Notes under the pieces: generated by a model
Told to the model about the DNA's origin: nothing
The model's database searches: none
Seen by the model: only the letters and a program-made list of their open reading frames with translations
NCBI RefSeq assembly: GCF_004801315.1
Contig: NZ_SSNW01000055.1
Coordinates: 1-39,817, forward strand
Source of the DNA: Deinococcus sp. Arct2-2
GTDB taxonomy: Bacteria > Deinococcota > Deinococci > Deinococcales > Deinococcaceae
Direction: 5' to 3'
DNA length: 39,817 nt
Translations under genes and position numbers: made by a program
Part shown: in pieces, positions 24,051 to 32,603 of the stretch
Layout: each line of letters begins with the position of its first letter
Numbering within the stretch: position 1 is the stretch's first letter

Positions 24051-24704
24051 ATGCAGATCAACGCCAACCAGGAAAGACAGTCGCCAGAGACGCGCCTGCG
24101 GGCGCTCTTTGCGCAGCGCGGGGGCTACCTCACCACCCATGAAGCGCAGGCCAAAGGCATCGCCGGAGTTCACCTCAGTCGTCTGGCCGCTGCGGGCGAG
24201 ATTGAACGTGTGCAGCGCGGTGTGTACCGGCACCCTCAGGCCAGTCAATGGCTCCAAACCTCCATGACCGTAGAACAGTTGCTGGAAGTGCAATTGCGGG
24301 TTCCCTATGCCCGGCCTAGCCTGCTCAGTGCTCTGGAATTACATGGCCTGACCACCACCACCCCCAGCGTGGTATACGTGACTATCCCGGCCAACCGCCA
24401 CTTCCCGCCCCTCAGCTCCCCACCCATTCAGGTCATTTACGCTGCCCCCCACGTGTATGAGTACGGCGTAGAGACCGTTCAGGTCAACGGCCGACAGCTG
24501 CTCACCTACAGCGCAGCAAAAACACTGGCTGACCTCCTCAAGCACAGTCCCCGGTACGGGCGGCATCTGTATCTTGAAGGCCTCAAAAAGTATCTGGATC
24601 GGCGCGGCGATTTGCACGCCCTGATGGACGCGGCCAAGGTCATGAAGGTTGAGTCCGGGATGCGGCATGACTTGGAGGTGCTGGCCCATGACCAAGACCA
24701 CTGA
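24051..24704 (+). CDS. abiEi: AbiEi-type antitoxin / transcriptional repressor
   Basis: A 217-aa protein. Residues about 15-60 form the winged-helix domain found in AbiEi (LRALFAQRGGYLTTHEAQAK, then HLSRLAAAGEIERVQRGVYR). The following part (LLEVQLRVPYARPSLLSALE, LHGLTT, VYVTIPANRHFPP) matches the AbiEi C-terminal antitoxin region that detects 'a..S.l...gl...' and ends with a helical domain (TYSAAKTLADLLKHSPRYGR). In type IV AbiE systems this protein neutralises the toxin without direct binding and represses the operon. ATG at 24051 with GGAGG upstream. It overlaps the toxin gene by 17 bases. Four AGTTCAGAA-type sites precede it. Confidence 0.88.
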   Translation: MQINANQERQSPETRLRALFAQRGGYLTTHEAQAKGIAGVHLSRLAAAGEIERVQRGVYRHPQASQWLQTSMTVEQLLEVQLRVPYARPSLLSALELHGLTTTTPSVVYVTIPANRHFPPLSSPPIQVIYAAPHVYEYGVETVQVNGRQLLTYSAAKTLADLLKHSPRYGRHLYLEGLKKYLDRRGDLHALMDAAKVMKVESGMRHDLEVLAHDQDH

Positions 24705-25608
24705 GTCAGAAGCCCACCCGGTACTAACCCCCCAAGCAATCCTGGCGAGGTTACGCAACGTGGCCCGCACCTACACGAACGTTCCGCCTAACCTCATGCT
24801 GCTGCTCTATGCCCAGCAGGGTTTGCTCGGACGCCTTGACGCCAGTCCCTATGCGGATCACTTCGTCCTGAAAGGTGGCCTCAGTCTGTTCGTTCGCTAC
24901 CGCCAACAGTCGCGCCCCACCCAAGACATTGATCTGGCTGCCAGCGGGACCTCCCATGACCCAACGCAACTTGAGCAGGTCATACGCCAGATCTGTGCCC
25001 TGCCCCTTGGAGATGGGTTGATTTTTGATCCTACCTCGATCAAGGCCGACGCCATCCATGAGGGCGCGACGTACTCGGGGGTGCGTGTGTCCCTACTGGC
25101 CCGCCTCGGTGGATCGCAGCAGCGGCTGCAGATTGACGTCTCGTTTGGAAATCAGATCACCCCTGGACCTGAGGACGCCAGCTTCCCAGCGATCTTGCTG
25201 GATGAGGCAGTTCACCTGCGCATCTACCCGCTGGAAACCGTGATCAGCGAGAAGTTCGCTGCACTTGTGGAGATCAACTTAGCGACCACCCGCATGAAGG
25301 ACTTGCATGACCTGCTGGTGATCTCGGAACGCGAGGCGATCAGTGCCTCGACCTTATCCCACGCCCTGCAGCGGAGCTTTGCGGCACGGAAGACGCCCCA
25401 AGCCGGAATTTCTCCAGTCCTGAACCCAAGTTTTGCCACTGATGAAGGACTCACCAAGCGGTGGAACGGGTACCGCGGCGTCACCCGTTGGGCCAACCTG
25501 CCTGACTTTGGAGACGTGATGACCCGGCTGCAGGGGTTCGTCGGCCCGGTGGTTCTGGGCAGGCGGAGTGCGGGCGAATGGGATCCAAGAGCCAACCGCT
25601 GGAGCTGA
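24688..25608 (+). CDS. abiEii: AbiEii-type nucleotidyltransferase toxin
   Basis: A 306-aa protein of the AbiEii/AbiGii family. The nucleotidyltransferase core reads VLKGGLSLFVRYRQQSRPTQ followed by DIDLA (motif GG.S......R.T.DiDl, with the metal-binding Asp pair), then LQIDVSFG for the third acidic strand, and YPLETVISEKFAALVEINLA plus TTRMKDLHDLLVI, the family's conserved Lys and R.KD..D helix. AbiEii transfers nucleotides to tRNA or other targets and arrests growth, giving phage abortive infection or plasmid stabilisation. The ATG at 24688 lies inside the antitoxin gene, with GGAGGT about nine bases upstream, so both are one operon. All key residues appear present, so it is probably functional. 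Confidence 0.9.
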   Translation: MTKTTESEAHPVLTPQAILARLRNVARTYTNVPPNLMLLLYAQQGLLGRLDASPYADHFVLKGGLSLFVRYRQQSRPTQDIDLAASGTSHDPTQLEQVIRQICALPLGDGLIFDPTSIKADAIHEGATYSGVRVSLLARLGGSQQRLQIDVSFGNQITPGPEDASFPAILLDEAVHLRIYPLETVISEKFAALVEINLATTRMKDLHDLLVISEREAISASTLSHALQRSFAARKTPQAGISPVLNPSFATDEGLTKRWNGYRGVTRWANLPDFGDVMTRLQGFVGPVVLGRRSAGEWDPRANRWS

Positions 25609-25639
25609 GTGCCCAGGCAGCCACTGATCCTGCACCCGG

Positions 25640-25993
25640 ATGCACGCCTGCGTCACGAATTTTCACCATTATTCCCGGACGAACGTTTCTGCCTTGACCA
25701 GAAGAAAAAATCAGTCACAAACCACTGTCAACCTGAATGTCTTGGTGGTGCAGGTGCGGCGCGTGCTGGAACCCCTTACTCGGGGACGGGAGGTGCGCTG
25801 GAGTGTTGAGCAGCTGCCTGCGGTACAAGGGGATCCCATGCTGTTGCTGTTGTGGCAAGCCCTGACCGAACTGCTGGTATTCCTCTTGGAAGACACCTGG
25901 GAGGAGCCTGAGCCCTGGATCCGGATTGATGCCCAGGTGCTGTTCTTGGTGAACCTCAGCAGCCAGCAGGGCATGTCGGCGCTCAATCTCTGA
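25640..25993 (+). pseudogene. Sensor histidine kinase fragment
   Basis: The middle reads VLVVQVRRVLEPLTRGREVR, WSVEQLPAVQGDPMLLLLWQ, ALTELLVFLLEDT, which follows the start of a histidine-kinase ATPase domain ('l.pl..gR.v.w.v..lP.v.gDp.lL..vl.nLl.Na.kyt'). The conserved N-box asparagine is missing (TELLVFLLED instead of NLL.NA.K), and the G1/G2 boxes and the phosphoacceptor domain are absent. The sequence is probably a dead remnant, although the frame itself is open. Confidence 0.5.
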
Positions 25994-26097
25994 GCTCAGA
26001 GAAGTTCGCCAGGCAGCAGTGGAGGCAGGGGGATTCACGGTCATGGTTCTCCAAAAAATGTCCCCCGCCTTGCGGGGAACCGGCAGGTGCCCGTGGA

Positions 26098-26301
26098 TTA
26101 CTGGGGTTCGTCTGCTGGCTGCATCTCTTCTAAAAACTGCTCTCCAGAGATCAGCTCGTAGTCAAAGGCACTGTCGTTTTGCTCGGCCCCGCCAGTCTGA
26201 GCCAACACTTCGGCGCGAAACGCCATGAACTCAGCAGAGCCTCCACGGGCCCGGCTCCGGGAGGAGTGCTGAATATGGGGCAAGGCTTCTAGATACGACA
26301 T
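26098..26301 (-). CDS. Small hypothetical protein (67 aa)
   Basis: ATG at 26301 preceded by GAGAGGA. A soluble acidic protein (MAFRAEVLAQTGGAEQNDSA, FDYELISGEQFLEEMQPADE). No family recognised and no partner gene adjoining. Confidence 0.45.
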   Translation of the reverse strand: MSYLEALPHIQHSSRSRARGGSAEFMAFRAEVLAQTGGAEQNDSAFDYELISGEQFLEEMQPADEPQ

Positions 26302-26749
26302 ATCCTCTCGTTCTTCTCTTCAGCGTACGAGGAACTAGAGTTTCCTGCAAGGGGAGCGCCCCCAATGGTGAGAACAGGTGAGGCATCCACGGATGAAGTT
26401 GACGGGCTCCGGCTGACGCACCTTGCATCTTCAGCAAGGCGCAAGGTATTCAGCCCGTGCCCTTCTCGTTTGGAAGGCTGCCGCACAAGTGGGGGAGGAC
26501 TTCTCCAGGGATTGGCCTGAACCCTTCCCGACAGGCGGTGCATGACTTCTGATGATGTCTTCAAAAATGGTGTCCTGACACGCTACACACGGAAGCAATC
26601 CTCTGCTCAGCTTTCAGGATCTTGCTTCTGGTGGGCTTAAATCAGTTCTGTTAAATCAGTGGGCACACCTTAAATTGTTCGGGATGCAGCGTTTGTCCAG
26701 GTGATGTTGTCTTCAGAGCGTCATCCTTCAACAAGCAACTCCACCACCG
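26302..26749. other. Intergenic stretch, nothing recognised
   Basis: No convincing gene or repeat. It presumably contains the promoter of the small minus-strand gene to its left. Confidence 0.3.
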
Positions 26750-26971
26750 TTAGCTTTCCGTCTCGTCCTCTTGATCGTCGTGATCCTGTGACAACTCCAA
26801 CCGAATGATGTGGCTGGCGGAGAGGTGGTACATCCATCCATTTTTCTCAAAAATGAGAACGCCTTTCTGAGCACTCAGCGCCTTCTGGGCTTCGGCAATG
26901 AACTCTTCCGTGGGCGCTTTGACCACGAGCTGTTCACTATTCGTTTGGATGATGCGCAGTTTCGGTGTCAT
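26750..26971 (-). CDS. Small hypothetical protein (73 aa)
   Basis: From the ATG at 26971 it reads TPKLRIIQTNSEQLVVKAPT, EEFIAEAQKALSAQKGVLIF, EKNGWMYHLSASHIIRLELS and ends in an acidic tail QDHDDQEDETES. Alternating beta and helix with the WMYHLSASHI segment gives it the look of a small compact domain. The frame is open upstream to 27118, but no good start is there. No family recognised. Confidence 0.5.
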   Translation of the reverse strand: MTPKLRIIQTNSEQLVVKAPTEEFIAEAQKALSAQKGVLIFEKNGWMYHLSASHIIRLELSQDHDDQEDETES

Positions 26972-27707
26972 GACCAAGTTTAACCGGATTGCCTGTGAAA
27001 AATGCTGCTCCGTTCTCTCCACGCTCGGCTTCAGCCAGAGGAGAACAACGCGCGAAAAAGAGTTGGCTTGCAAGTGCCGTGGGGCTTGATCAAGAGTCCT
27101 GCCGGTCTGGCGTGTCAATGGAAGGTGAGAGCTTTTGATTGCGGCTCAGGTCTGCGGTGGCAGCTGTCATGAACATGGGCTTTGGGCAAATCAAACCGGG
27201 CCGGGTTGCCACACCTCCGGGCCGTCGCGGATGCACTCCGGGCGGACCAGGACACGCCAGCGTTTGGTCACCTTCAAGCCCGTCTCCGGCCGGACGCGGC
27301 CTATGACGCAGCTCAGGCTGAGACGGCGGAAGGATGAATCGTCCCTCAGGCAAACCCCTCAAGGCCACGGTCATGCAGCTGTGCAGGGGTTCAGCCTCTG
27401 TCTCTCCTATCCTTTCCTGCTTCTTCTGAAGTCATATTGGCAGCACACGACTGGACGGGGCTGAATTGATCAGAGCCGCGTCTCCCTGTCACGCTTTCGG
27501 CACGCCCAGGCAGAAGGCGAGTGCCCTGTGAGACTGGAGTGGAGCACGCTTCCCACAGCACCAGGGACATCTTTGTGCGGCTTGGAACCCGCCCTTGGCG
27601 ACACCTCCAGCCTCCGGTCTCTCCAGCGGTGAACTCCATGCCCGACGAAGTAAGCTCTTCACGGAAAATGTCTTGCATTTGGACGCTTGAACCGTCACAC
27701 TCGCGCC
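26972..27707. other. Intergenic stretch with a possible minus-strand gene tail
   Basis: On the minus strand, 27191-27360, one frame reads RDDSSFRRLSLSCVIGRVRP, ETGLKVTKRWRVLVRPECIR, DGPEVWQPGPV and a stop. It is protein-like, but without start and of unknown family. The rest, including the HU upstream region, shows nothing recognisable. Confidence 0.25.
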
Positions 27708-28064
27708 ATGACGAAAAAAGCGCCCAAAGCTCCAGCCAAAAAGTCCACCAAAGCTGTACCTGCCCCGAAAGCTGAGGCTGCCGAGAGCAACAAGCTTGGC
27801 AAAGCCCAACTGGTTGACCTGATGGCCGACCAGACCACGCTGACCAAGAAGCAGAGTGATGAAGTCTTCAGCAGCATGCTGGATCTTCTGGTGGAAGCTT
27901 TGAAGGGCGGCAAGAGCGTCGGCCTGCCCGGTCTGGGCACCCTAAGCGTCAAGGCCACTGCCGCCCGGACTGGCGTGCGGCCCGGCACCAGCGACAAAAT
28001 CCAGATTCCTGCCGGCAAGAAAGTGGCTTTTAAGGTCGCCAGCACCCTGAAAAGCAGCCTCTAA
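27708..28064 (+). CDS. HU family DNA-binding protein
   Basis: A 118-aa HU homologue. Residues 1-28 are a Lys/Ala/Pro-rich extension ([20 protein letters not shown]), followed by a standard HU core: [20 protein letters not shown] (helices 1-2), [19 protein letters not shown] (the 'v.l.gfGtf.v..r.aR' saddle) and the arm and C-terminal helix ([31 protein letters not shown]). HU bends and compacts DNA as a dimer. N-terminal extensions of this type are known from Deinococcus HU. Residues usually written GRNP at the arm tip are GVRPGT here. The ATG at 27708 is chosen because the extension begins there. It is convergent with the partition genes. Confidence 0.95.
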   Translation: MTKKAPKAPAKKSTKAVPAPKAEAAESNKLGKAQLVDLMADQTTLTKKQSDEVFSSMLDLLVEALKGGKSVGLPGLGTLSVKATAARTGVRPGTSDKIQIPAGKKVAFKVASTLKSSL

Positions 28065-28084
28065 ACCACAGGGGAAGGAGCAAG

Positions 28085-28108
28085 GCTGTGCTTCGGCACA
28101 GCTTTTTT
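28085..28108 (+). terminator. Rho-independent terminator after HU
   Basis: GCTGTGC, loop TTCG, GCACAGC, then six T: a perfect 7-bp stem with a stable UUCG tetraloop, 20 bases after the HU stop. Confidence 0.93.
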
Positions 28109-28317
28109 CATAAATTCGATTGGAAGGCCGTGCTGTGAGCGCACCCTCCCCTATACGGGCCTTGGCTTTGACCAGGGCCCGGTCAATCTGGTTTCTGTAG
28201 GGGAACGGAGAAATCACCTCTCCCCTCCCCCGCGACTCAGCCCCAGTGTTCTTGATCGGTGTACAGATTTGTTCACCACAGGTCAGAGACGCCTGGACTG
28301 TCCTTTGTGAACGGGTG

Positions 28318-28593
28318 TCAGCCGGAGTCTCTGCACCGCGCTTGGATCCGGGCCTGCAATTTGGGATCGGCCTGCAACTCCAACACCAAGGATTCCAGCA
28401 GCTCTTCAATGCTGACCCGCCGCTGGAGTTGTTCCTCAAGTTCGAGGCCAAAGCCTTTGAGGTGTCGGTGAAGGTCACGCCGCATGCGGGTACCCACCGG
28501 AACGCGGGTCAATTCGGGGTCTGCGGTTTTGGCCGCCACTTTGGGTTGAGGAACTGTCTCCGCCTGGGCGGTGGCATGCCCTTGACTCAGCAT
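28318..28593 (-). CDS. Small RHH-like putative centromere-binding partner of ParA
   Basis: About 91 aa from the ATG at 28593, which has AAGGG upstream; an ATG at 28665 would give 115 aa and overlap ParA by 49 bases. The N-terminus is flexible and Ala/Gln-rich. The C-terminal part reads ELTRVPVGTRMRRDLHRHLK, then GFGLELEEQLQRRVSIEELL, ESLVLELQ: a short strand followed by two helices, as in ribbon-helix-helix DNA-binding proteins. Its place directly after parA and its size match ParG/omega-type partners of type Ib partition systems, which bind the centromere repeats, stimulate the ParA ATPase and autoregulate. The likely targets are the CTAGC repeats at 29291-30136. RHH assignment is inferred. 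Confidence 0.6.
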   Translation of the reverse strand: MLSQGHATAQAETVPQPKVAAKTADPELTRVPVGTRMRRDLHRHLKGFGLELEEQLQRRVSIEELLESLVLELQADPKLQARIQARCRDSG

Positions 28594-28616
28594 GCCCTTC
28601 AAATCCAATTTCCCGG

Positions 28617-29246
28617 TCACAGCATCCCCTTCACTTCTGTCCAGAGGTTCTCGTAATGCCACCATTTCACGCCCGGCTTCTGCCCCTTGGCCACCGAGTA
28701 CATGGCGCGGAACGGAATGTCGGTGGTGGCCACGGTGACCCCCAGTCTCTGCACTTCTCCATCCGCTTCAATAGCCTCACGGGTCTGGCGGGTAATGGCG
28801 GGCGCGGTGCCGGTGTGGTTGAGCACCACCAGGATGGGCAGGCCGGGGTTGAGTCGCCGCGGCAGCTCCATCAGGTGGAGGGTCTGCGCGAGTTGCGCGA
28901 GGTCGCCGCTGCCCATATGAACCGGAATAACAGCCAGGTCAGCTTCACCCGCCGCACTCATGACCACGTCTCTGGCAACGGGTGGGGTGTCGATGACGAC
29001 CCAGTCCACTTGGCCGCTGTCCCGAATGCCCCGGATGCTCTGAGACAGGTGCTCAATGCCCAAGCGTTCGCAGGCCAGGCGCTCGCTGAGCAGGTCGGCT
29101 GCATTGACCCACTGGGAAGCGCTGGGAGTCGGATCCAGATCCAGCAGAGCGGTGGGGCCAAGCTGAGAGGCGTAGTAGGCGAGGGGCACTGCCGTCGATG
29201 TTTTGCCGGAACCACCCTTGAGCCCAATGACGCTGATCACTTTCAT
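28617..29246 (-). CDS. parA: ParA family partition ATPase
   Basis: A 209-aa ParA of the short type (no N-terminal HTH). The deviant Walker A is KGGSGKTS (residues 10-17) with the signature Lys10, followed by LLDLDPTPSASQWV (Walker A'), WVVIDTPPVARD (Walker B) and VVLNHTGT, all in the right order. These ATPases form gradients on the nucleoid that move plasmid copies apart. The ATG at 29246 (MKVISVIGLKGG) places the Walker A at the usual position; the upstream TTG/ATG frame to 29270 adds eight residues. It is followed by a small RHH-like gene and preceded by the repeat array, the arrangement of a type Ib partition locus. Confidence 0.93.
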   Translation of the reverse strand: MKVISVIGLKGGSGKTSTAVPLAYYASQLGPTALLDLDPTPSASQWVNAADLLSERLACERLGIEHLSQSIRGIRDSGQVDWVVIDTPPVARDVVMSAAGEADLAVIPVHMGSGDLAQLAQTLHLMELPRRLNPGLPILVVLNHTGTAPAITRQTREAIEADGEVQRLGVTVATTDIPFRAMYSVAKGQKPGVKWWHYENLWTEVKGML

Positions 29247-29290
29247 GCGAGTAAGGTAGCGTGCCAGCATTCTTGTATCCTTGTTTTCTA

Positions 29291-30136
29291 GGATGCTAGC
29301 AAGCTAGAAAACCAAGAAGCACGAATCAGTCGAGAGGTGTTTCTTTTTGAAAGAATGCTAGTAAGTTAGGGTAGGCAGTGCCAGGAGTGAGACGCTGCCC
29401 AAGTGGTCTAGCGCTACGTTGCCGGGTCTTCCAGCGACGAGCCTAAGGCAGGTCTCGCGGGAATGTTGCCAATTGAATTTGACGCACAGGAGTGGGTGAG
29501 CACACTCGCATTTTAGCTATCTTGCATGCTAGCAAGCTAAGGTGCGTGATCCCTGTGCCTTTCTTTGAGCGTTACATGCTTGTGCTCGTGTGAAAGAATG
29601 CTAGCAAGTTAGGAAGAGATGCTGCAACATGACCGCCGGGTAGGCCTGTACTGCACGCTGAATATCTTGTTATTTAAGGAATACGCCCCGTCCAAGGTGG
29701 AGCGGTGACAAGTTGATGGGAGGGAATCATGGGAGGCATATGTTCCTTATGCTAGGAAGCTAGGATTCATGCTTGCTAGCACATCGAGTCAATACGAGAC
29801 TGTCTCATCTAATTTCTAGCACGCAAGATTGTTTGCACGAAAGAATCCTAGCAAGCTAGAAAAGCATCCAATACCCCTAGGTGTTGGTTCAACAGGGCGG
29901 CGTGTGTCTCTCAGCAACCCGGCCCTCTGGGGCCACTCAAATGCACAGAGCGGAAAGTTCTCTGCACAGTTTGTGTCTGATGGACGGGTTCGGGGGCTTG
30001 GGAAGGGGCCAATCCGTGGGTCGGGTCGAGATTTGGAAATCTGTACTTGTGCTTGCAACTGGTGGCCTTAAGCGTGAAAAGCGGCTGATTGAGCAAGCTT
30101 AATAGAGTGCTTGACTGCAAGAATGCTAGCAAGTTA
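29291..30136. repeat. Array of eight CTAGC-containing repeats (probable centromere or iterons)
   Basis: Consensus GAATGCTAGCAAGYTAG. Copies: 29291-29307, 29351-29369, 29525-29539, 29592-29612, 29748-29763, 29766-29780 (inverted), 29839-29859 and 30119-30136. Several are preceded by GAAA, and each is internally near-palindromic (CTAGC.AGCTAG). Partial copies lie near 29265 and 29811. Spacing is irregular (about 25-260 bases), so this is neither a CRISPR nor a tight tandem repeat. The region has no gene. Position directly upstream of parA points to a partition centromere; replication iterons are the alternative, though no Rep gene is seen. Confidence 0.8.
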
Positions 30137-30293
30137 GAAGTCCTGCAGGCGAGGAGTTGGAGGTAGCTTGGGATAACGATCTTACCCTAGAAGTGCAGAA
30201 CAAAGACTCTGCCCGTCAAAGCAGGAGGGAATATGTCAGAGCGATCTGGCACGGTGCAGAATCCTGTGGCGTGACCTTGGGTCACTCTCTCAA

Positions 30294-30590
30294 TCACTGA
30301 CTTTCAGGCAGAGGTTGGGAGGAATCTTCAGACACGCCAAGAAGAAAAGCAACAGGAATATTAAGCGCTGCACTGATGGCGACGACTTCAAAGTCATAGA
30401 CGGGCCGGATCCCCAGCTCGATTTTGATCAGGGCATTGATGGTAATAACGTATCCTGTTCGCTCTTTAGCAAGGGCGCTGATCTGAGCGAAGGTAACCGT
30501 AGGGTCGGTTAGCCTTCTGGCGATGGCGATTCTTTCGCTAACAATATTTTGTCGGCCTTGAATTCGGCGGAGAGAACTGGAACCACCCAC
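30294..30590 (-). CDS. Xre-type helix-turn-helix regulator (about 98 aa)
   Basis: The region from residue 17 reads VSERIAIARRLTDPTVTFAQ, ISALAKERTGYVITINALIK, IELGIRPVYDFEVVAISAAL, NIPVAFLLG. This follows the Xre plan (R...aR......t...la......i....i..iE.G.R.v.d.e...ia.aL.v....ll). It should bind DNA as a dimer and may control phage or mobile-element genes. The GTG at 30590 is the only upstream start in frame and has no obvious ribosome-binding site. The gene faces away from the DUF2442-like gene, and the 160-base gap between them may hold both promoters. Confidence 0.7.
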   Translation of the reverse strand: MGGSSSLRRIQGRQNIVSERIAIARRLTDPTVTFAQISALAKERTGYVITINALIKIELGIRPVYDFEVVAISAALNIPVAFLLGVSEDSSQPLPESQ

Positions 30591-30753
30591 GAGGAAAATG
30601 TACCACGTTGCACCTTTAGAGCGGCACGGAAATGTTTGCCTGGCGAAGAAAAAACTCTCTAAGTGGTGGAGTGAAAGTGTTTTTCAACGGCTTCACCTCT
30701 TTATCGCGGCGTAGAACATATCGGTAGGGCCATGCTATGTTCTCAACACGTAC

Positions 30754-31461
30754 ATGCCAATCAAATCCTATGGAAGGCCAACTCGGAATATCGAACTTGG
30801 GGAAGGGGAAAGCTTTCCTCGGGTGGTTGAGGTCGTCCCTGATGTCTTCACCCATCTTTGGATTCGGTATGAGGACAGCAGTTGGCGCTGGGTAGATTTG
30901 ACCTGGGTGGTGGAGCTTAACCCCTTTTTGAGAGATCCGACAATTTTCCAGCAGGGGAGACTGAGGGAAGATCAAGGCTGGGTGGAGTGGCCAGGGGGCA
31001 TCCGCTTGAGCGTCAGCACATTCGTTGGGGTTCTGAACAAGGTGAACCGCAGCAAGGTTTTTGTTCGGGCAGCGAGTGACAGGGATTTTGGATGGTTTAG
31101 GCCGCTGACCATAGATGTACGGACTTCGGGAAAGTGGGCGCATCTTGCCCGTGAAATTGGAGATGGGCAGACCGACCTTGAAGCCCTCGCATCCTTAGGA
31201 TTTTCGACCAGGCAAATTGAGCGGGTATTGGCCGCTTACCTTCCAGTGGGCAAAGTGGTGGCGGCCAGGGTGCTGGACTTGATGCTTTGTTTAATGGAAC
31301 CGGACACTGGGGGAGGGGAGACGCTCCAGCAATGGCTCGCACGGCCGTGGAGGCTATCCACCCACACAACCCCAAACGAGACGATAGAACAAGGGGAGAT
31401 TGCGTGGGTGGAAAGGTTGGTGGTGAGCGGAATGCGCAAACCTCAAAACTTTACAACTTGA
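30754..31461 (+). CDS. DUF2442-like protein with Xre/MbcA-type C-terminal segment (copy A)
   Basis: A 235-aa protein. Residues 20-90 resemble DUF2442: VVEVVPDVFTHLWIRYEDSS, WRWVDLTWVVELNPFLRDP, GWVEWPGGIRLSVSTF. The C-terminal 90 residues (STRQIERVLAAYLPVGKVVA, ARVLDLMLCLMEP, LQQWLARPWRLSTHTTPNET, IEQGEIAWVERLV) recall the toxin-binding domain of Xre/MbcA/ParS antitoxins ('a..WL..p......tP.e.l..g....v...l'). The second copy of this architecture is at 38749-39381. Both family links are by pattern and modest. It could be an antitoxin or regulator whose partner is missing: immediately downstream is a terminator and an IS. ATG at 30754. Confidence 0.5.
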   Translation: MPIKSYGRPTRNIELGEGESFPRVVEVVPDVFTHLWIRYEDSSWRWVDLTWVVELNPFLRDPTIFQQGRLREDQGWVEWPGGIRLSVSTFVGVLNKVNRSKVFVRAASDRDFGWFRPLTIDVRTSGKWAHLAREIGDGQTDLEALASLGFSTRQIERVLAAYLPVGKVVAARVLDLMLCLMEPDTGGGETLQQWLARPWRLSTHTTPNETIEQGEIAWVERLVVSGMRKPQNFTT

Positions 31462-31548
31462 GAATCGGAAAACTTTACAGGAGAAATTTCTAGATAGTGG
31501 TTTTCTGCTGTGCTGAAGCAAGAAAAGTATAGTTTACATGTTGGCTAG

Positions 31549-31581
31549 CTCCTAACTAATCAGGAAGTTAGGAGTTGGTTT
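31549..31581 (+). terminator. Rho-independent terminator
   Basis: CTCCTAACT (31549-31557), loop AATCAGGA, AGTTAGGAG (31566-31574), then TTGGTTTTTG. It lies 90 bases after the DUF2442-like gene and just before the left end of the dead IS. Confidence 0.8.
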
Positions 31582-31601
31582 TTGTAAAATTTAGACTCAT
31601 G

Positions 31602-32603
31602 AGACCTCTTGCGAAAGTCGTGGGCTAAGTTGTCAGGGTGAAGTGAGACTGTCTGACACGCACGCTGAAGATGAATCGCAATCGCAAGCAGTTTTGTTGA
31701 CGCACTGGGGTCTACCCAGAAACCTTTGCCAAGATAGAAGAGGTGCTGAATGAACGCGAAGGACGGAAGAAGAAATCTGACCGCCCGGCCGCGCTCAGCG
31801 TGGCTGAACAACTCCTCTTGACGCTGGAATTCTGGCGCGAGTATCGCACCTTTGCGCACTTGGGTGAGGATTAGGGCGTACACGAAACCACCGTGCGGTG
31901 CACGGTGGAACGCGTGGAGGCTACCTTGATCGCCAGTGCGCAGTTGCAGCTGCCCAAGAAACGCGTGTTTCAGGAAGTGCAGCTCGTGTACAGCATCGAC
32001 GCGGGCGATGCTACTGAAGTGCCAGGTGAACGGCCCAAACAAAGCAGAGCGCTTATTGATAAAGGGGTAGGTTCGCATCAAATCTGTCCTCCGCTCTGCC
32101 TCTGTCCTCCGCGCTTATCAATGTCAGAGAATGCGAGGTCAATGCAGACCAACACCGTTCTCAATAGTACAGCGGCAAGAACAGCACACCTGAAATTCCA
32201 GCTGCTGATCTGCGCCGTGACGCAGCGCATCCTGGGCACGGCCACGAGTGCTGGGACGGTTCATGACCTGAAGCTGTTCCGTCAGTCGGGCGTGCGCTTG
32301 CGCAACAATACGGCCCTAATTGGAGATGCCGGGTATCAGGGCCTGTGCAGAAGTCATAGGCACGCCATCATGACCCATCAGGCAACGCAAGCATCGCTCC
32401 TCTCCGCCGACCAGCGCCACGACAACCGCGTGCTGGCACATACCTAGCAGGGGATTGAGCATGTCATTCGTCGCATGAAGATTTCGGCGTGTTGATGGGC
32501 TTGTCCCGACATCGGCGACATCGGTTTGCCCTTCGAGTTCAGCTGATCTCGACACTGTGCAACCTCACCCGCGCACGTACCGCCTAACTTTCACACGAGG
32601 TTT
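31602..32603 (+). mobile_element. Decayed IS5-type insertion sequence
   Basis: About 1 kb bounded by imperfect inverted repeats: AGACCTCTTGCGAAAGTC at the left (31602-31619) and, read inward, AAACCTCGTGTGAAAGTT at the right (32586-32603), 14 of 18 identical. The ends resemble those of the IS1031-like IS5 group (GAGACCTTTGC...). No target duplication is obvious, in line with age. Its right end supplies part of the stop codon of the neighbouring minus-strand gene at 32602. Confidence 0.75.
31671..32587 (+). pseudogene. IS5-type transposase pseudogene
   Basis: In one frame from the ATG at 31671 the sequence reads MNRNRKQFC, TGA, RTGVYPETFAKIEEVLNERE, RPAALSVAEQLLLTLEFWRE, YRTFAHLGED, TAG, GVHETTVRCTVERVEATLIA, LPKKRVFQEVQ, and later LLICAVTQRILGTATSAGTV, HDLKLFRQSGVRL, LIGDAGYQGL. 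The TAG stands where relatives have Trp (GADWG.HE), so it is a TGG to TAG change. The middle (about 32040-32180) no longer resembles a transposase. A third stop (32445) and a frameshift precede GIEHVIRRMK and RHRRHRFALRVQLISTLCNL. It cannot make an active enzyme. Confidence 0.85.

Noticed and set aside
29291..30136. Regularly recurring repeat as a CRISPR array
   Set aside because: Spacing is irregular, units vary, one is inverted, and no cas gene is present. A centromere or iteron array explains it better.
30234..30275. 13-codon frame with a good AGGAGG upstream (MSERSGTVQNPVA)
   Set aside because: Too short to support; no evidence that it is a leader peptide for any gene on this strand.
29247..30293. 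Plasmid replication origin with an adjacent initiator
   Set aside because: No Rep protein is recognisable in the window; the repeats fit a partition centromere better because they adjoin parA.
15431..31875. Several broken genes are interrupted by TAG (15431, two in 23500-23742, 31873), suggesting amber suppression
   Set aside because: Intact genes in the window end normally in TAG (for example 9163-9366, 9370-9651, 10155-10358), the IS pseudogene also has a TGA and a frameshift, and the interrupted genes are otherwise degraded.
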